A stretch of 64,000 bases of DNA from assembly GCA_963513935.1 (NCBI GenBank), contig OY740774.1, positions 86,811,385 through 86,875,384 of the forward strand, in the 5' to 3' direction. The notes beneath the pieces are model-generated. The model searched no databases. It was not told where the DNA came from and saw nothing but the letters and a program-made list of their open reading frames with translations. A program made the position numbers and the translations under genes. Below are positions 25,471-38,050 of this stretch, one piece after another. How positions within the stretch are numbered: the first letter of the stretch is position 1; each line of letters starts with the position of its first letter. This stretch comes from Aphrophora alni. Its lineage: Eukaryota; Arthropoda; Insecta; Hemiptera; Aphrophoridae.

Positions 25471-25869
25471 TATATTTAGAGTTATAATATTTACTAAAAT
25501 TCAAAAGTATAAATTTTTCTAGTTCGTAGACGAATATTTCTTGGTTACTATTTAGTTTTGTTAATAGATGTGCGAGAATGATAGTGCAATATTTTCTTAG
25601 AGATAAGTTTATTCCACTCCGGAATCCGTTTGGTAAAGTGAATTATTTTAGTTTTTAACAAGTTGTCTGAGGCGTGGCGAACACGACTATGGGCGTTTCT
25701 GTCAAGAGTTCTAACAGAATTAATTTACTTGTTGACAAAAAAGACGGAAACCAAAGTGGGCGCGGGTCTAAATTCTCACGTGTCAGCTACTTGAAGCTTC
25801 AAGCTTGAACTTTATAAAGTACGTTGTGTTTTTCGTTGATGTTAAAAAAAATTAAGAGCTGCATGCATT

Positions 25870-25975
25870 AAAATATGGATCTAACCCAAGACTAGATGAA
25901 GAATGGTGTAGATTAAGCTAAATATCTCGGAACTGCCACGCACGTAATCAATATGAATGACCCCCCTGAGGGATG
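25870..25975 (+). repeat. Dispersed repeat R1, copy F (3' half)
   Basis: Begins inside R1 at ATGGATCTAACCCAAGACTA and continues through GTGTAGATTAAG, ATATCTCGGAACTGCCACGC and a CCCCCTGAGGG end. The 5' half is missing. Confidence 0.7.
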
Positions 25976-28900
25976 CTTTTAGCAGAACTATTAATTAACA
26001 AAGATTTAAACAGTAATTTATTTTTTTCCATAATACATTAAAGATTTATTTCATATATTTTGCCGATTAAATTCATTCTCTACCAATTACCCCGCTAAAC
26101 ACTTTCATCTAATCAAGTTGTTAATGAACGCTTACTTAAGTTCAAGTACCCGAGTCACGATAATACAGGATGTTTATTTTTTCCATTCTGACATAATTAG
26201 CATCTCAACACCGAGGTCAGAAGTAACGTTTCACCAAGGTGTAGCTCGACCCGGAACAAAGGTCTACGTGATCTCATCGATACCCGCGAGGGATATAGTG
26301 TGGTGGCACAGGAGAGCAAGATAGACGGACTTTGTTTTGCATCTAATGAGTGTGTAAGCGTGCCATGACAATTCCAACCTTCGTACGAGTTTCAATTACT
26401 GTTGTAACTATTTCGCAGTTAAGTTTCTAATTTTTGTTTTATTAGCTATAGAAGTTGTCGCTTGGAAACTCGTAGAAAGGAGTCATGAAATGTGCACTCA
26501 AAGGTTTCCGTACTAGTCATATGATTGGTAATTTTTATATAGTAAGGTTGGTAATCGGCGAAAAATTCGATCACTGGTTTTTTTTACTGATTTTCACGTT
26601 TCACAACCTCAGGAATCGAAAAGATATTTTCAACATGAAGTGCGTCCAATAATGAAAAAAAAAAAAAAAATAAATGAATAAGTCAGAATTTAACCTAACC
26701 TAATTTAACCTCCCATATCTAAACCAAAACGATAAGAAACAACCTCACTTTATTAAGATACTTAACTAAATAAACTTGAACATAATATATTCTCACAAAG
26801 CCTACGTTTATTTAAGCTTACTTAAAAGCGTTTCAACGAAAGAGTCACCATATTCAGTGCACGAGCTACAATAATTATTAAACTCAAGAGAAATTACTGA
26901 AGGTGATGACTTTATCGTTGAAACGCATGCGACTAAATAAACATAATATTTGTGCTCAAATTTTATTCTATCACGTAGGCCTATACAATCTCACAAGTCA
27001 AGCTCAATATTTATTTATGTTTATTAAGATAGTTACAAAATACATTTTCATTTTTATTTATATTTCCAAGTTGATTTTTCATCTGACCTTATATAATTAT
27101 GTTTTTGACCGTCATATTGGATACAATATATATTAATGTAATATGTCTTGCCTCTCCTACATTTAAAAAATATATATCAAGGGTAACATTCTATTAAAAA
27201 ACTGTTGAATTACCTTTTGAGGGGCAAAAACCCACATTGATTACGCAATAAGGTAGCCTCTCTCACAGGAGATGATTCACAAAAAAAATAATAAAGTTAA
27301 AATGGGCAATTTCATTTTTACCTTCTTATTAATACAACCATATTAATGTCAGCTATTTTAGTTAAGATGATTCAAAAAATATTTCTCGTCTCATCGAAAC
27401 TCTTGAATCGATCTACCAAAACTATTTGTTTCATTATTAACTTATCACTTACTCACCTCTCCCAAACACCCTGAAGTTCGAAATTTTAAAAAAACGTGAG
27501 CTCAAAGGGTTCTCCCCAATAAAAAGAAAACTGTGCTTATTTATCTTAATTACAAACTTCAAAGTACATCTTAGTTTGTCTCTTTTCAACCACCCTATAT
27601 ATATAAGCTGTGAGTTAAACTTCAATTCTCAATTAAATTCATGTACAATTAGTCTATAAAAGTTAATAGTGTATTTTACAGCAAACAGCTGTTGTCATTT
27701 TAAAACATTAATTTCCAACAGAAGGAACGTTTGTTACAGCCTTGTTTGATAGCTTAAGCTATCAATTCATTTTTCTTCCTAACATCTATGCTTTTACCCG
27801 TTTTATTATTAAATTAATGGTGCAAAAACACAGCATTAACTTTCTCAAATACCCATTAACAAAACCAAATAACAATAAAAGTTGTTTTTCGTCATTATAC
27901 CCCTAAAAGATATATATGTATAATACTTGCACGTAAAATAGAAAATTTAATTTAAATAAAGAATTATGTTTTTAAAGGGAGAAAAATTTGCATACGGATT
28001 TGGGTCTATAATCTATTAATTTTGTCGTAATACGAATCAAAACATTTGTCATCATTTTTACGCATTAGGTCTTTTATTTATTTTTCACATTTATTTTAAA
28101 TATATTGTTTAGCCTTAAAACTACTTCCATTTTCATAAATATCTTTTTCTCAGTCAATTGTAGCCTGTTTCATTGCACACAGGCACCATCTTCAGAATGT
28201 GTGTAAAACTTGAAGTTAATTGTTAATAACAAAAAAAAATACTACAATTAACTACACATAGAGTATTTATTTTTTCTATTTTTTCATTAGGTAAAGCATT
28301 ATTTGTGGGTAGTTTACAAGAATATAGAAAAATATATTCTAATATGAACACTAAGTACTGAATGACTAAGAAACAATCTTTTGTGTTTGAATAAATTACC
28401 GATAATTATTATTTCTTAACTTGTTTAACGATATTTCCTCTATTTAAACAAATACATTCAAATTAACGAATCATTCATTATTCTACAAATTGTATTACAA
28501 TTTGAATAAAGTGGTTTGAATTCATTATGAGGAAATAGATCTTCTATGATCTATGAACTTGTATTTAAAAAAAAATAAATAAATAAAACGGGAATTGTTG
28601 GTAGTTTACTAGAACACACAACAGTATATTTCGATAGTTATTAAGTTAATTACTAAGTACTGAAGGTCTAGAAAACACTAATTAATTGTATTCTATTGAA
28701 TTACCAAGATTAGTTTTTTGTTTTTTTAATTAGGCCTACTATAAAAATAACTATATCTACTAATTCATTGTAAAAGGTCTAAATTAAATATTTGTAATTT
28801 TAAAAAACATTTTATAAAGTCAACTTTTTTTCAAGATATTTTGCACAAATTTTTAAGGGCCGCCATTTTGAAACTTTTAAATAAGAAATTGTTTTATTTT

Positions 28901-29139
28901 ATAATACATTGGACATTAATAATTGCAAAAACATATTGTAAAATTTAGTATCAATATTAAAACTTTCTATTTTTGAAAAGAAAAAAAAGGAAAAAAAAAA
29001 GAAAAACGAACCGACCGACCGATTGATAGCCAACGAAACATTTTTGAACATGAATATATTTGAAATATATTCTTTATTTTGGTGTCTAGATTTACACCAA
29101 AGTTTGATAGATTCTATACAAGAAAGAGAAAAGAGGATA
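25976..29139. other. AT-rich non-coding region
   Basis: No gene recognised. It includes a GC-richer stretch at 26190-26330 whose 68-codon frame matches nothing known, a run of A at 26653, an AACCTAACCTAATTTAACCT stretch at 26692, and a local diverged duplication (about 28280-28420 and 28590-28720, both with GGTAGTTTAC..AGAA and CTAAGTACTGAA). Two spots (26895-26935 plus strand, 28160-28200 minus strand) have a CTGAAG..GAAAC layout often seen near retroelement ends. Confidence 0.45.
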
Positions 29140-29220
29140 ACCGGAGCTGGACTTGAAGCCCGTTTGATCGCTCTCGTGCCATGGTCAGCTAGATCATAAC
29201 ACTAGTAAAGCAGGACGCCA
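29140..29220 (-). repeat. Possible tRNA-derived SINE head or tRNA pseudogene
   Basis: On the minus strand the sequence has a box A-like TAGCTGACCATGG and, about 35 bases later, a box B-like GGGCTTCAAGTCC, the arrangement of an internal RNA polymerase III promoter. The acceptor stem does not pair convincingly, so this is not a functional tRNA. No poly-A or repeat tail was identified. Confidence 0.3.
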
Positions 29221-29584
29221 GGCTTTCCCAACTAGAGGCAAGACAGGTTGCTAGAGCAAAGAACAAGTCTATTGGCGTTGCTAGATGCCATTATTCATAT
29301 CTTCACCATGTACAGAAGCGGACAATAGATTTGCCTCCGGCTGTAATATGATAATATAGTTTATTAATAGACAAATTACGTAACTGAAACCAGTTTCTTT
29401 GAGCTATGGAATAATACATTCAATTAAGTATTATTTTATTTAAACTATTTTATTATTTATTATTTTTATGTGGTTTTAACACATCTATTAGGCGTTAAGA
29501 CCTTGATCAAGTTCAAAATGTAACGGTAAAATAAACTAAGTAATCACAAATCGGTTAACAATTAATTATGAAATAATATCAGAG

Positions 29585-29950
29585 TACCCGTCCTTCGTAC
29601 GGGGTTAACGTATATATAATTGAGTGTTAAGGGGGTTTTCAAGACCAGTGAGGCGGTGCCCTGATGGAATATCTAAATAAAAATAGGCTTACGTGTTAAC
29701 CAGGGACCCTAAGAATGTCCATGTACAATTTCACCTTTGTAGTTTAGAGAAAAAGTTAATTTCGGATTATAATTTTTTTAATATGCTTAAACGCAAAAGC
29801 TTTTCAAAAGATTTCTTATTGAGCACCTGTTACCTATGAGGAAGCTATATTCCTAGTTTCATTGAAATCCGTTCAGTAGTTTTTGAGAAATCGTGATGAG
29901 TGAGTGAGACAGTCAGTGAGTGGTATTTGGTTTATATGTATATATATCGA
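29585..29950 (+). repeat. Dispersed element 3' end with ATCGTGATGAGTGAGTGAG motif
   Basis: Begins with a CCCGTCCTTCGTACGGG hairpin and ends with TTTCATTGAAATCCGTTCAG, TAGTTTTTGAGAAATCGTG, ATGAGTGAGTGAGACAGTCA and a short TATA-rich tail. Stretches of this type are scattered in many arthropod genomes as ends of non-autonomous or LINE elements. The class here is not determined. An R1 copy on the opposite strand follows directly. Confidence 0.5.
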
Positions 29951-29956
29951 GGGTGT

Positions 29957-30128
29957 CAAATAGTGGATAGAGCTACGTATCTTTCACCTGGCCTCTCTCT
30001 TGACCAACTGTTGTTAACTTCCGACACTGACCCTATTAGAGTATTCAAAGGCTAGAGGTTTTTTTTATTTTTTATTCCTTTTTTTATTGTCGATAATGAC
30101 CGAGAGGTTTTTCGCCATTAAACAAGGT
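29957..30128 (-). repeat. Dispersed repeat R1, copy G
   Basis: Minus-strand copy: TTTAATGGCGAAAAACCTCT then CGGTCATTATCG at the start, an A-rich spacer, TTTGAATACTCTAATAGGG, and the core GAAGTTAACAACAGTTGGTC. The 3' third is diverged or lost where it meets the TA-rich tail of the preceding element. Confidence 0.8.
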
Positions 30129-32523
30129 GGATAAAATGAATTTATGTATCTCAAAATACTGATAATATACAAAAGAAAATAGTATTAATTTCTGTAAAAA
30201 ATACATTGAGAAGCAATGCTGGAGTTAAATAGTATCAAACCTATTGTTTACTGGGAGCGTCTCTTGATGACATGTGTTGGATATCGAAAGACTACATCGT
30301 TGTATCGTCAAAACACTTGTCTATACAAGCCGCCACGAGTTAATTCCATTGAGGGAGGTGACAGTATGACCTTGATGGAACCAATAAGCACAGTGCGGGT
30401 TGCCAATTCGTTTCAACGCTGTGACAACGTTTGGCACCGTGATTTTGCTGCATTTACGTTCATTTAAGGCGTTCGAAAAAATCACAAATACTGCATTTAA
30501 TTTATCATCACAGTTCCTAGGAATATAATTTTACATTTAAAAAAATAAATACACACATAGCTGGTTTTCCCCCCTTGTAAACAATTCATAAGAAATTTCT
30601 CGATATAAACAATATTTTTCTAACTAAATAAATAATTGTAAAGGCAATCTTTCCCCTTAAATTGTAAGAATCTTCAATTTAAACTAATATTTACATTTAT
30701 TTTGTACTGGGTTATTACTATTAGTACAGTGGAATTAATTTTACCGTTAAAGTAAAATATGTTTTAAAAAACACATCTATAGTATCGCTGATGTATGTTA
30801 TTGTACCAGAATAAACATGTTTAAATTATTAAAATAAAAAACTATAGTTTAACTCATAATAAAAATCTACGCAAACACAATGAAACAACTTACTGTATTT
30901 ATGCAATTATATTAACAATGGAAGATCTCTGTAGCCTCACTAGTGGTTAGCCTCACGTCGGAAGCTGTTCGAATTGACAACCACGCTCTACTCTGTAAGC
31001 AACGATGAATTATAGAAAGACTTAAAACGACATGGAGGATGAAGTTCACCATTCTCCAGTCAATAAAATACAAACTAGCAAGCATTTTGTTGCTCCAGAC
31101 GTACACCCCCCCCCCGTAGTTAAACAGTGTTTGTTACAGGTAATATGATTTACTAAATACAGTTAATGGGGATGATAATTGTAAATATCGGGGCAAATTT
31201 TTATTACATGACTTGTAAGTTAGAATGGAAATATAGATTTAATTATAGAATATTAATGTATTTTAGTCGTGCTTATTAATTTCTTTTCGCAGTAGCCTAC
31301 ATCGTACAACTAGTGGGCATTATTGGATGAAGTTTCATGAATGATTCAACTGATATTTATATTTTTGCTTAATTCATTGATGGTTATATACAAATTAAAT
31401 TAACATTATATAAAGTTTTAGAGGAAATATAAAGTTTAAATTCACAGGAAGCGCAATAATGTAACTGTTATCAAAATGCAAATATATTTCATATAATTCT
31501 ATCCACATGAGACTCAAAAATGTTTTATGATATTGTACGTATTTCATTTTACCTTTAAAAGATATAATTTTATCACTACTAATTCGGCCTTGTAACTAGT
31601 AAGGACCATTCGCGACTATAATTTGAAACCGTCCTGTTTGTGAGCCAGATATTTTTAAACGAATAATACAATTTTAAAAAGTTTATGGTGCCATCATAGT
31701 ACTTAAACAGCCCCATCATACGAGTAGATCCTCAAAAATTTAACGACGAAAAATTCATTTCTATGACACTATAAGAAATATTAAATTGTATTCGAAAGTT
31801 AAAGAGTCCTATCCTGTAGGGTAAATGTGTTTAAAATAGTTCTTACACAATTAAATCAGGTAATTGAGTATAACACTACTTTCATGTCGTCCCCTAGGCC
31901 CTATTCCACGGCATAGATGTGTATGTATTCGGCTCTAGGATGCCTTTGAAGCTGTTACATTTACCCGAGCCTCCACTAAGCTGTTATCTGTGACTTGGGG
32001 TTAGATTGTAACTATATGAATATCACAAGACCTTGGGAGGTTAGGTTATGTTAGGCTAGATTAGGTTAAGGTTTAACAATTGAGTAAGTTTGGTAACATT
32101 ACATTGAGAAGTGAAATCTGTAAATACTTACCCAATTTGTTGTGATATAACTTGAATTACAGAAAAAAAATGGACAAAAACTTGTTTTGAAATAGCTCCA
32201 TTTTGCCACAATTTTTCTCAAATTCATACGGTACATATGGTCCTATGTTTACGTAAAGACGATGGACGGAAGGTAAGTCGAAAATTTCTTTTTCAGTTTA
32301 TCGATGCCAAGAAACGTAAAGATTCGTCAAAAAAGAAAGGATTTTTGCGATTACAAAATTTACCCTATATTCTATTCTGGTTAGTTAGGGGAACAGTTTT
32401 TAAAAAAATGACTGAAACCAAATAACAAACAAACAGATGTAAATATAGACGAAATGTCAAATGTACAAATTGTCATAAAAGTCTTAATAAAATAAACAAA
32501 AGCGTATATTACAAAGATGATAG
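30129..32523. other. AT-rich non-coding region
   Basis: No gene recognised. A locally GC-richer stretch at 30230-30470 holds an 83-codon plus-strand frame of balanced composition that matches no family I know. At 32035-32080 there is TTAGG-like text (GGTTAGGTTATGTTAGG), too short and irregular to be telomeric. Confidence 0.45.
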
Positions 32524-32958
32524 ATCAATCACATAAAAAATAATAAAATTATTATTTCTAGAAGCAATACATTACACAGTTCTAGTATTGGAATCAACCC
32601 AAGCGTACAGTGTGATGACTGATAGACTATGTCAAATTATAAACTGATATCCTACCGCCCCTCCCCTTCTACTCACAACTTTGAAAGCTGTATGGATTGA
32701 TAAAGTTTTAAGAGAAGAGAGGGTGGCAGATTGCTTACAGTTTTCTGTGATATATGATACACTTTGGCGAGATATTTTTTGAATTACATAAAATGGAAAA
32801 GATTTCTGTAACAGTTGCAGAACATTTGTTTCTATAATGGCAAATTATTCTTCCGAAATTTCAAGAAATAATGTGCGTGCATTTATCACAAGACATACAT
32901 CGTTATTTATTACACTTTCTGGAGTCTAAATTAAAGTTTAACATTAATAATTTGCAGT
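32524..32958 (+). repeat. Inverted repeat pair, left arm
   Basis: Its reverse complement matches 39062-39508 over about 430 bp. Shared landmarks: AGAAGCAATACATTAC, TCTAGTATTGGAATCAACCC, GATACACTTTGGCGAGAT, TTCTGTAACAGTTGCAGAAC and a TTTAACATTAATAATTTG end. The arms are 6.1 kb apart and diverged, so they are more likely two insertions of one element in opposite orientation than a palindrome. Confidence 0.85.
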
Positions 32959-33353
32959 TATCTACTTTATTAAATAATTCAACGGGTTGAAATAATAAAA
33001 ATATTTAAAACACATGTTTTTTTTTCAAAGTTTGATAAAATTTTGGTTTTATCCTGGAATAAAAAATGAGTTGTTTATTTTTCATGTATATACATTCCGT
33101 ATAACCATTCTATTGTTTGTATTTGAAACCACTCTTTAAACAAATTTACTAAATTTCTCACTTAAAATATTCAGTGACAAATTTAGTAAATAATTCCAAT
33201 GCTAATTGGAACTGAGAGGGATCTAAACTAAAAATACATGAAAAAGATATATATTCAACTAGGTTAGTACAAGATTTCAAAGCACATACTCATTATAGTG
33301 AACTATTGAGGGCGGGTAAAGGTAAACAGAAGGGGTGAACTACAGTTTTTCCT

Positions 33354-33356
<3 letters not shown>

Positions 33357-33399
<43 letters not shown>
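33357..33399. repeat. (TA)n microsatellite
   Basis: Uninterrupted TA run of about 43 bp. A minus-strand frame at 33293-33601 crosses it and is an artefact of the repeat. Confidence 0.97.
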
Positions 33400-33402
<3 letters not shown>

Positions 33403-33498
33403 GTTTAATTTTCAAGCAACCAATATTGAATCGACATTTAAATTTATAATTTACTAAATTATATACAAAAATTGATGAATTTAATTCTGTTAATTTAA

Positions 33499-33509
33499 TA
33501 TATACATTT

Positions 33510-33543
<34 letters not shown>

Positions 33544-33554
33544 AAATGTATATA
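33499..33554. repeat. Palindrome around a (TA)n tract
   Basis: ATATATACATTTTGA on the left is mirrored by TCAAAATGTATATAT on the right across a TA run, giving an almost perfect 56-bp palindrome able to extrude as a hairpin. Confidence 0.9.
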
Positions 33555-34700
33555 TCAATATTATAGGACCCTGTTCTCTCTAAAATAGTTTTCATTTTCA
33601 CTTGACCAATCCTGGCTCAATCACCGGCTTGACTGAATCGAGTATACACAGCTAAGAGGCTGTCACTATCACAAGATTATATTTTATATATCTTTTAAGG
33701 GTTGTTTTAGATATTGGGAATAGTTATCACAATGGTATTTACATTAAATAGCTAAATAAACCAAGTAGTATATCATTTAATGTTGATTATTATATCTAAT
33801 TATTTCAGAGTAAACTTTCAGAAAGTTTTATTGTAAATACTTTGTGAAGATTTATTTAACGAGTCTGGTTAAGGAATAAGATGGCGAACATAAAAGTATC
33901 ATTAAGGACTGGACGTATGAGACACCCTGGATATAAGTGATTTATTCGCACAGACGTCACGTGACCACACGGTGGATCCCTGCTGATTTCAAACAATGCC
34001 AACTTGATTTTGCTTCTGCATACTTGAATATTCATAATTTGCGAGATATTAACAGACGTCTGTGTGATTTATGAGTTCTGTGAATAGTATGTATATTGTT
34101 TTATAAGTAATACAATGTTATAAATATGTAAAACTGTGAATGGTAGTTTTGTACGGTTTTATGCGCGGTATTTTCACTCAGTGGATTCATATTCATTTTT
34201 TCTTTAATTTACATGCTTGCTATACTTTCTCATATATACATAGTATAGAAAAAAATGTTTTAGGTCACATATTGATCTATTTGCGGATAATTTTTTTGAT
34301 CCCCTAATTCAACTAAAATGTGTTTTGAATGCAATCTTACATGTCGTTTGTGAAATGTTACACAGCCCAAACGATTTTAATAGTTTTGTTAAAATTTTGT
34401 TTTATGACATAATATTTTTACCATATGAATAAATGATTAAATTTAATGTATTCTTTCACAAGAAAAGAAACAAAATCAACAGTAACAAAAATTCAGTAAA
34501 ATAGTCAAAATACTCGTGTACAAATTAAAACACTTTTGATATTTTACAAAGACAATAATATTTACAGTAATCGTCACTAGTCTCAGCGCTGAGACTCCAG
34601 TGGACGCGGGAGTGAAGAGGGGCGACTCTTCTACAAACATTTGGTTACTCATGTTTCCACCATGACTTCCCGTCTTCATTTCTCAGTTTACAGTCGTTAA

Positions 34701-35006
34701 ACTGCGCTGAAACATTGTTTAAGTGACAATGTGTATTCATTTATGAGAGAGGAAGCAGACATCGAGAATGTGAAAATTCTGTTAGTTAAAATTCGCCAAA
34801 GAACTACTGCGGCTACCAGTGTTAGTGAGAACTTTGTAACAAAAACAAATAATGAACTGAGTAAACTTAACGAAAGTGATGACAATGAAGTATTTTACAA
34901 CACCGAAAAGACACTCTGATTCCCAGAAAAACAGTTACAGAACTAGATGACTTTGATAAATGTGTTGTTAGAAGAAAAATATACAATTACTACCTTGTGT
35001 GAAATT
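34701..35006 (+). pseudogene. Coding-like remnant, unrecognised
   Basis: A plus-strand frame open from 34701 to 34919 gives a hydrophilic, helix-prone sequence (REEADIENVKILLVKIRQR, later VTKTNNELSKLNESDDNE). One frame away it continues as LIPRKTVTELDDFDKCVVRR up to a stop at about 35006, so a single frameshift near 34917 would join them. The layout of a charged linker followed by a P-x-KT-x-x-E-L motif recalls DUF4806-type domains found in many insect genomes, but the match is weak. The 62-codon frame on the opposite strand is a shadow. Confidence 0.25.
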
Positions 35007-35033
35007 CTTATAGTTCGTTGTTTCTTTACGTTT

Positions 35034-35272
35034 CCTCAGGGGTTAACTACAGCAAGTAGGTATGTGGTAATCCCGAAGTATCCTATCTGGATCTACATAT
35101 TTTTCCAACTAGTCCTACGTTAAGTCCCTATATTTCCATAAAGTTTTCCCTATACTAACTCTATTCTCTTACAATACTGATCCTATTTAAATATTTGAGC
35201 TCTAAAGGTCTCATTTTATCTTATTTTATGCATTTTTTTAAAGACCGAGAGACTTTCCGCCTTTTAGTGGAC
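35034..35272 (-). repeat. Dispersed repeat R1, copy H (full length)
   Basis: Read on the minus strand this is the most complete copy: AAAAGGCGGAAAGTCTCTCG at the 5' end, an A/T-rich spacer, GAGACCTTTAGAGCTC, TATGTAGATCCAGATAGGAT, CTTCGGGATTACCAC and the terminal TTAACCCCTGAGG. The core GAGTTGGTC is diverged to GAGTTAGTA. Confidence 0.8.
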
Positions 35273-37424
35273 TCATTTAGTCTCACAAATAATTTTTAAA
35301 TTTTAACCGATTTCACTATATGAAATTTCTTGTTTATAACAGTATATAACTTTTAATGATAAAACTATATCTGTCAGAATTCAAACAGTAAGAATTCAGC
35401 CTAATATTTAGGCAACTTGTACAACAAAATATGTGTGCAATTTCAAAATGATATTTCCTATACCTTACAAACACTGCTTTAAAAATAGGAATCTTAATAC
35501 TAAAATATTGTTAAATAGTAACTATGGCTAATTTTTCTGGTAACTCAGTTGTTGATGGCGTCACTTTCTATTCAAAATGGCACTTGAGATCGTGGATTTG
35601 AATCACAGGACATAAGGTTTATTTGTGCAGTTTTATTCCATCTAACCTGTTGTATGGTGGAGGAAGGGCCCACTATAAATAAACGATGGTTGACTTGATT
35701 GGAAATTGATGGAGTTGGTTAAGTTAGGTTACGTGATTTGTAGACATTTTATCTAAAAAAAAAAACAAAAAAAAACTATCAAATAGTTACATGGCGGCTT
35801 GTCAATGTTACGATTAAAACAAACCATTAAAAACCATGTACATTTATTCCTTAACACATTTACAAATATAAACAAATAATAACTTTAAAAAAGTGCACAA
35901 CGCGGCTAATGAAGTTTTCACTTTAAAATTGAAAAAAAATAATATTTTGTTCACCATTCTTCTGATATAACCATTGTAAAGTTTAGAAGTCTCATATCTT
36001 GACCAAATGTGACATCAATGTGCATCACAACTCATTGACAAAGTTGAATATTCTTTACTCAGGGATTTCAAGATATTTATTTGTACTAAAAATAAAATAA
36101 TAAATGTTTTCGTATTATTTTTTTGAAAATATAATATTAATTTTTTTTTATTTTCTTTTTTATTTAAACAAAAAATAACTTGTGCGGAACTATAAAAAGA
36201 CTCCATTTTAAAAATACAAAAAAGTTGGGGGTCTCTCAAGTGGTATTTGCCATTTAGTTGAAATGGCGGTATGGACTCCCTCAGTTTTATTCCTTAAATT
36301 TTAAGTACGATAAATTGTTATCAAGCTTTGTACAATTATTTATCAATTGTATCCCCCTACATTGTTACCTATCCTCATCTCTTATCTATTACATTGCATT
36401 TATCCACTCTGACACGGCCTGATATATCGTCGTCTACTTACCTCCAGCCTAGAACATCTGTATTACTTTTCATGGCCACCAGAATAGAACAAGATCTTAC
36501 TGATAACATGTAACGTTTCAGTCTCACATTACCCCGCATCTACCCACGTCTATCCTGCACATTTTAAATCAGCTTCAACTTTCTCAGTTTTCAACCGCGA
36601 TAACTGAATACCAAAGTATTACATTACATTGGCCAACTTCCATAATGAAAATTTATCTATTGCAACAATCACTATAGAGAGAGACGTACACCCGAGACGA
36701 TGAAGTAAGTATCGAACATGGATTAAGAGTTATTGGGTCGATCGTGTGTAAGTAGTGGATACTTGCGGATTTTTAAACGCGTAGAATGTAGGCTACAGTC
36801 GAAACAAGCACGACTAAAATACATTAATAATACATCTAAATATTGATGATCACTTACTGGTTATATAATAATAATTAGCAGCAAGATTTACAATTCAATA
36901 TCCCATTACCTGTATTTTAGTAAATCTTGGGGTAAGAGTGACGTTTCAGATTTTATGTTCCTCCAAAGAAACATTGTCGCTGTATGAAACAGGTGTTATT
37001 TAGTATAATTGGGTAACTATTGTTGTGCTATATCATAGTGTCTATTTCATAAGAAAATAAACATGAGAACCGTGCAAAGAAAGTTTTAAATGAGTTTGTT
37101 TTCTAATTACTAAATTTAATTTTGTAACTCCAGTACAACGTGAGTATCGAGGTATGTTTCAAGAAGGACATTCACACGGAAATAACGTCCAAAGATGGGA
37201 CACACAGTACATAAAAACTGGTACTTTATTATATAAAATCCTTCAGATTCGCTGTTAGTTGTTAAACTTTTGAAAACATATCAAAAGCTTAAAACGAAAT
37301 CTAAAAATATCTGTTCGAAAATGTGCTTGTGAACTATAAGTTCCAAAAACAAAAGTTCACGAGGTTTTCATAAACTGCTAACTCTAAAGCTTAATATAAT
37401 GTGAGTTTTGTAACACTCTTTGCG
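35273..37424. other. AT-rich non-coding region
   Basis: No gene recognised. At 35535-35600 a box A-like TAACTCAGTTGTTGATGG and a box B-like GGATTTGAATCAC about 45 bases later hint at an old tRNA-derived SINE. A C-rich stretch lies at 36340-36600. Frames of 61-74 codons match nothing known. Confidence 0.4.
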
Positions 37425-38050
37425 ATTATTAATAGGCCTAAATAGATTTTAAATATTCTGAAGATATTATAGATGAAATTAAAGCTTATGGTAATTTTCG
37501 GAACCGAGTAGTGTTTAGTGATGCGACGACTTTCTTTAATTTAGGTCATGCACTTCTTAATAATATTCGAATTTGGGCAAATGAAATCCCTCACGCTATA
37601 TGAGCGAGCAGCCCAAATGTGAAAGTTTGGTTCGCTCATTCTTGGGGTCGTATTATTAGCCCCTTCGTCTTTGCTGTAGAAATTGTAAAATCGGTTTTCT
37701 TTTTCTTGGTATGTTGAATATATATTCTTCCACAAATTTAGGTTTAAAACTTAATTTCTCAACAAATGAGACACAGTATGCCAAATTTATTCGTGATTTA
37801 CATAAGATTTTTTTTTTTGGATTGGATGATGTAGATTGGCGCCCTGGTCACACAACTTTACATAATTTAAATTTCATTTATAGTAAGTAGTATGTCCAAC
37901 AAAATGTTTACTTTGAAAGGATTTGGAACCTCGAACATTTGTGACAACCAATTCAAGAAACAGTGGGATCAAGAACTTACCCTGTCTAAGTCAAGTATTT
38001 GACGAGCTGGAATATCTCTTGAATGATTGGAAAGCTACCCTTGAGGGCCG
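37425..38050 (+). pseudogene. Decayed mariner/Tc1-type transposase
   Basis: The plus strand gives, in one frame, FRNRVVFSDATTFFNLGHAL then LNNIRIWANEIPHAI (about 37496-37601), which follows the RVIFSDEATFH...NRHNVRIWGxENPH block of an insect mariner-like DDE transposase family. The S-D-A of FSDAT holds the position of a catalytic aspartate. After a stop comes SPNVKVWFAHSWGRIISPFVF (about 37612-37675), matching SPKVNVxCALS...GPFFF. Near the end (about 37995-38052) QVFDELEYLLNDWKATLEGR matches the VWxELxYRLD C terminus. Stops, frameshifts and missing segments make it inactive. No terminal inverted repeats were found. Confidence 0.72.

Noticed and set aside
28160..28200. CTGAAGA...GAAAC layout on the minus strand resembling a hammerhead ribozyme core
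   Set aside because: The segment between the two motifs does not fold into a stem, and the flanks do not pair as stems I and III. Similar spots at 26895, 38925 and 56343 also fail. They fit retroelement-end motifs better.
32035..32080. TTAGG-like stretch as an interstitial telomere
   Set aside because: Only a few irregular GGTTA units occur, and similar text is scattered elsewhere (26692, 35715, in the LTR). It is too short for a telomeric array.
33293..33601. 102-codon isoleucine-tyrosine-rich frame
   Set aside because: It is generated by two (TA)n tracts and the palindrome between them.
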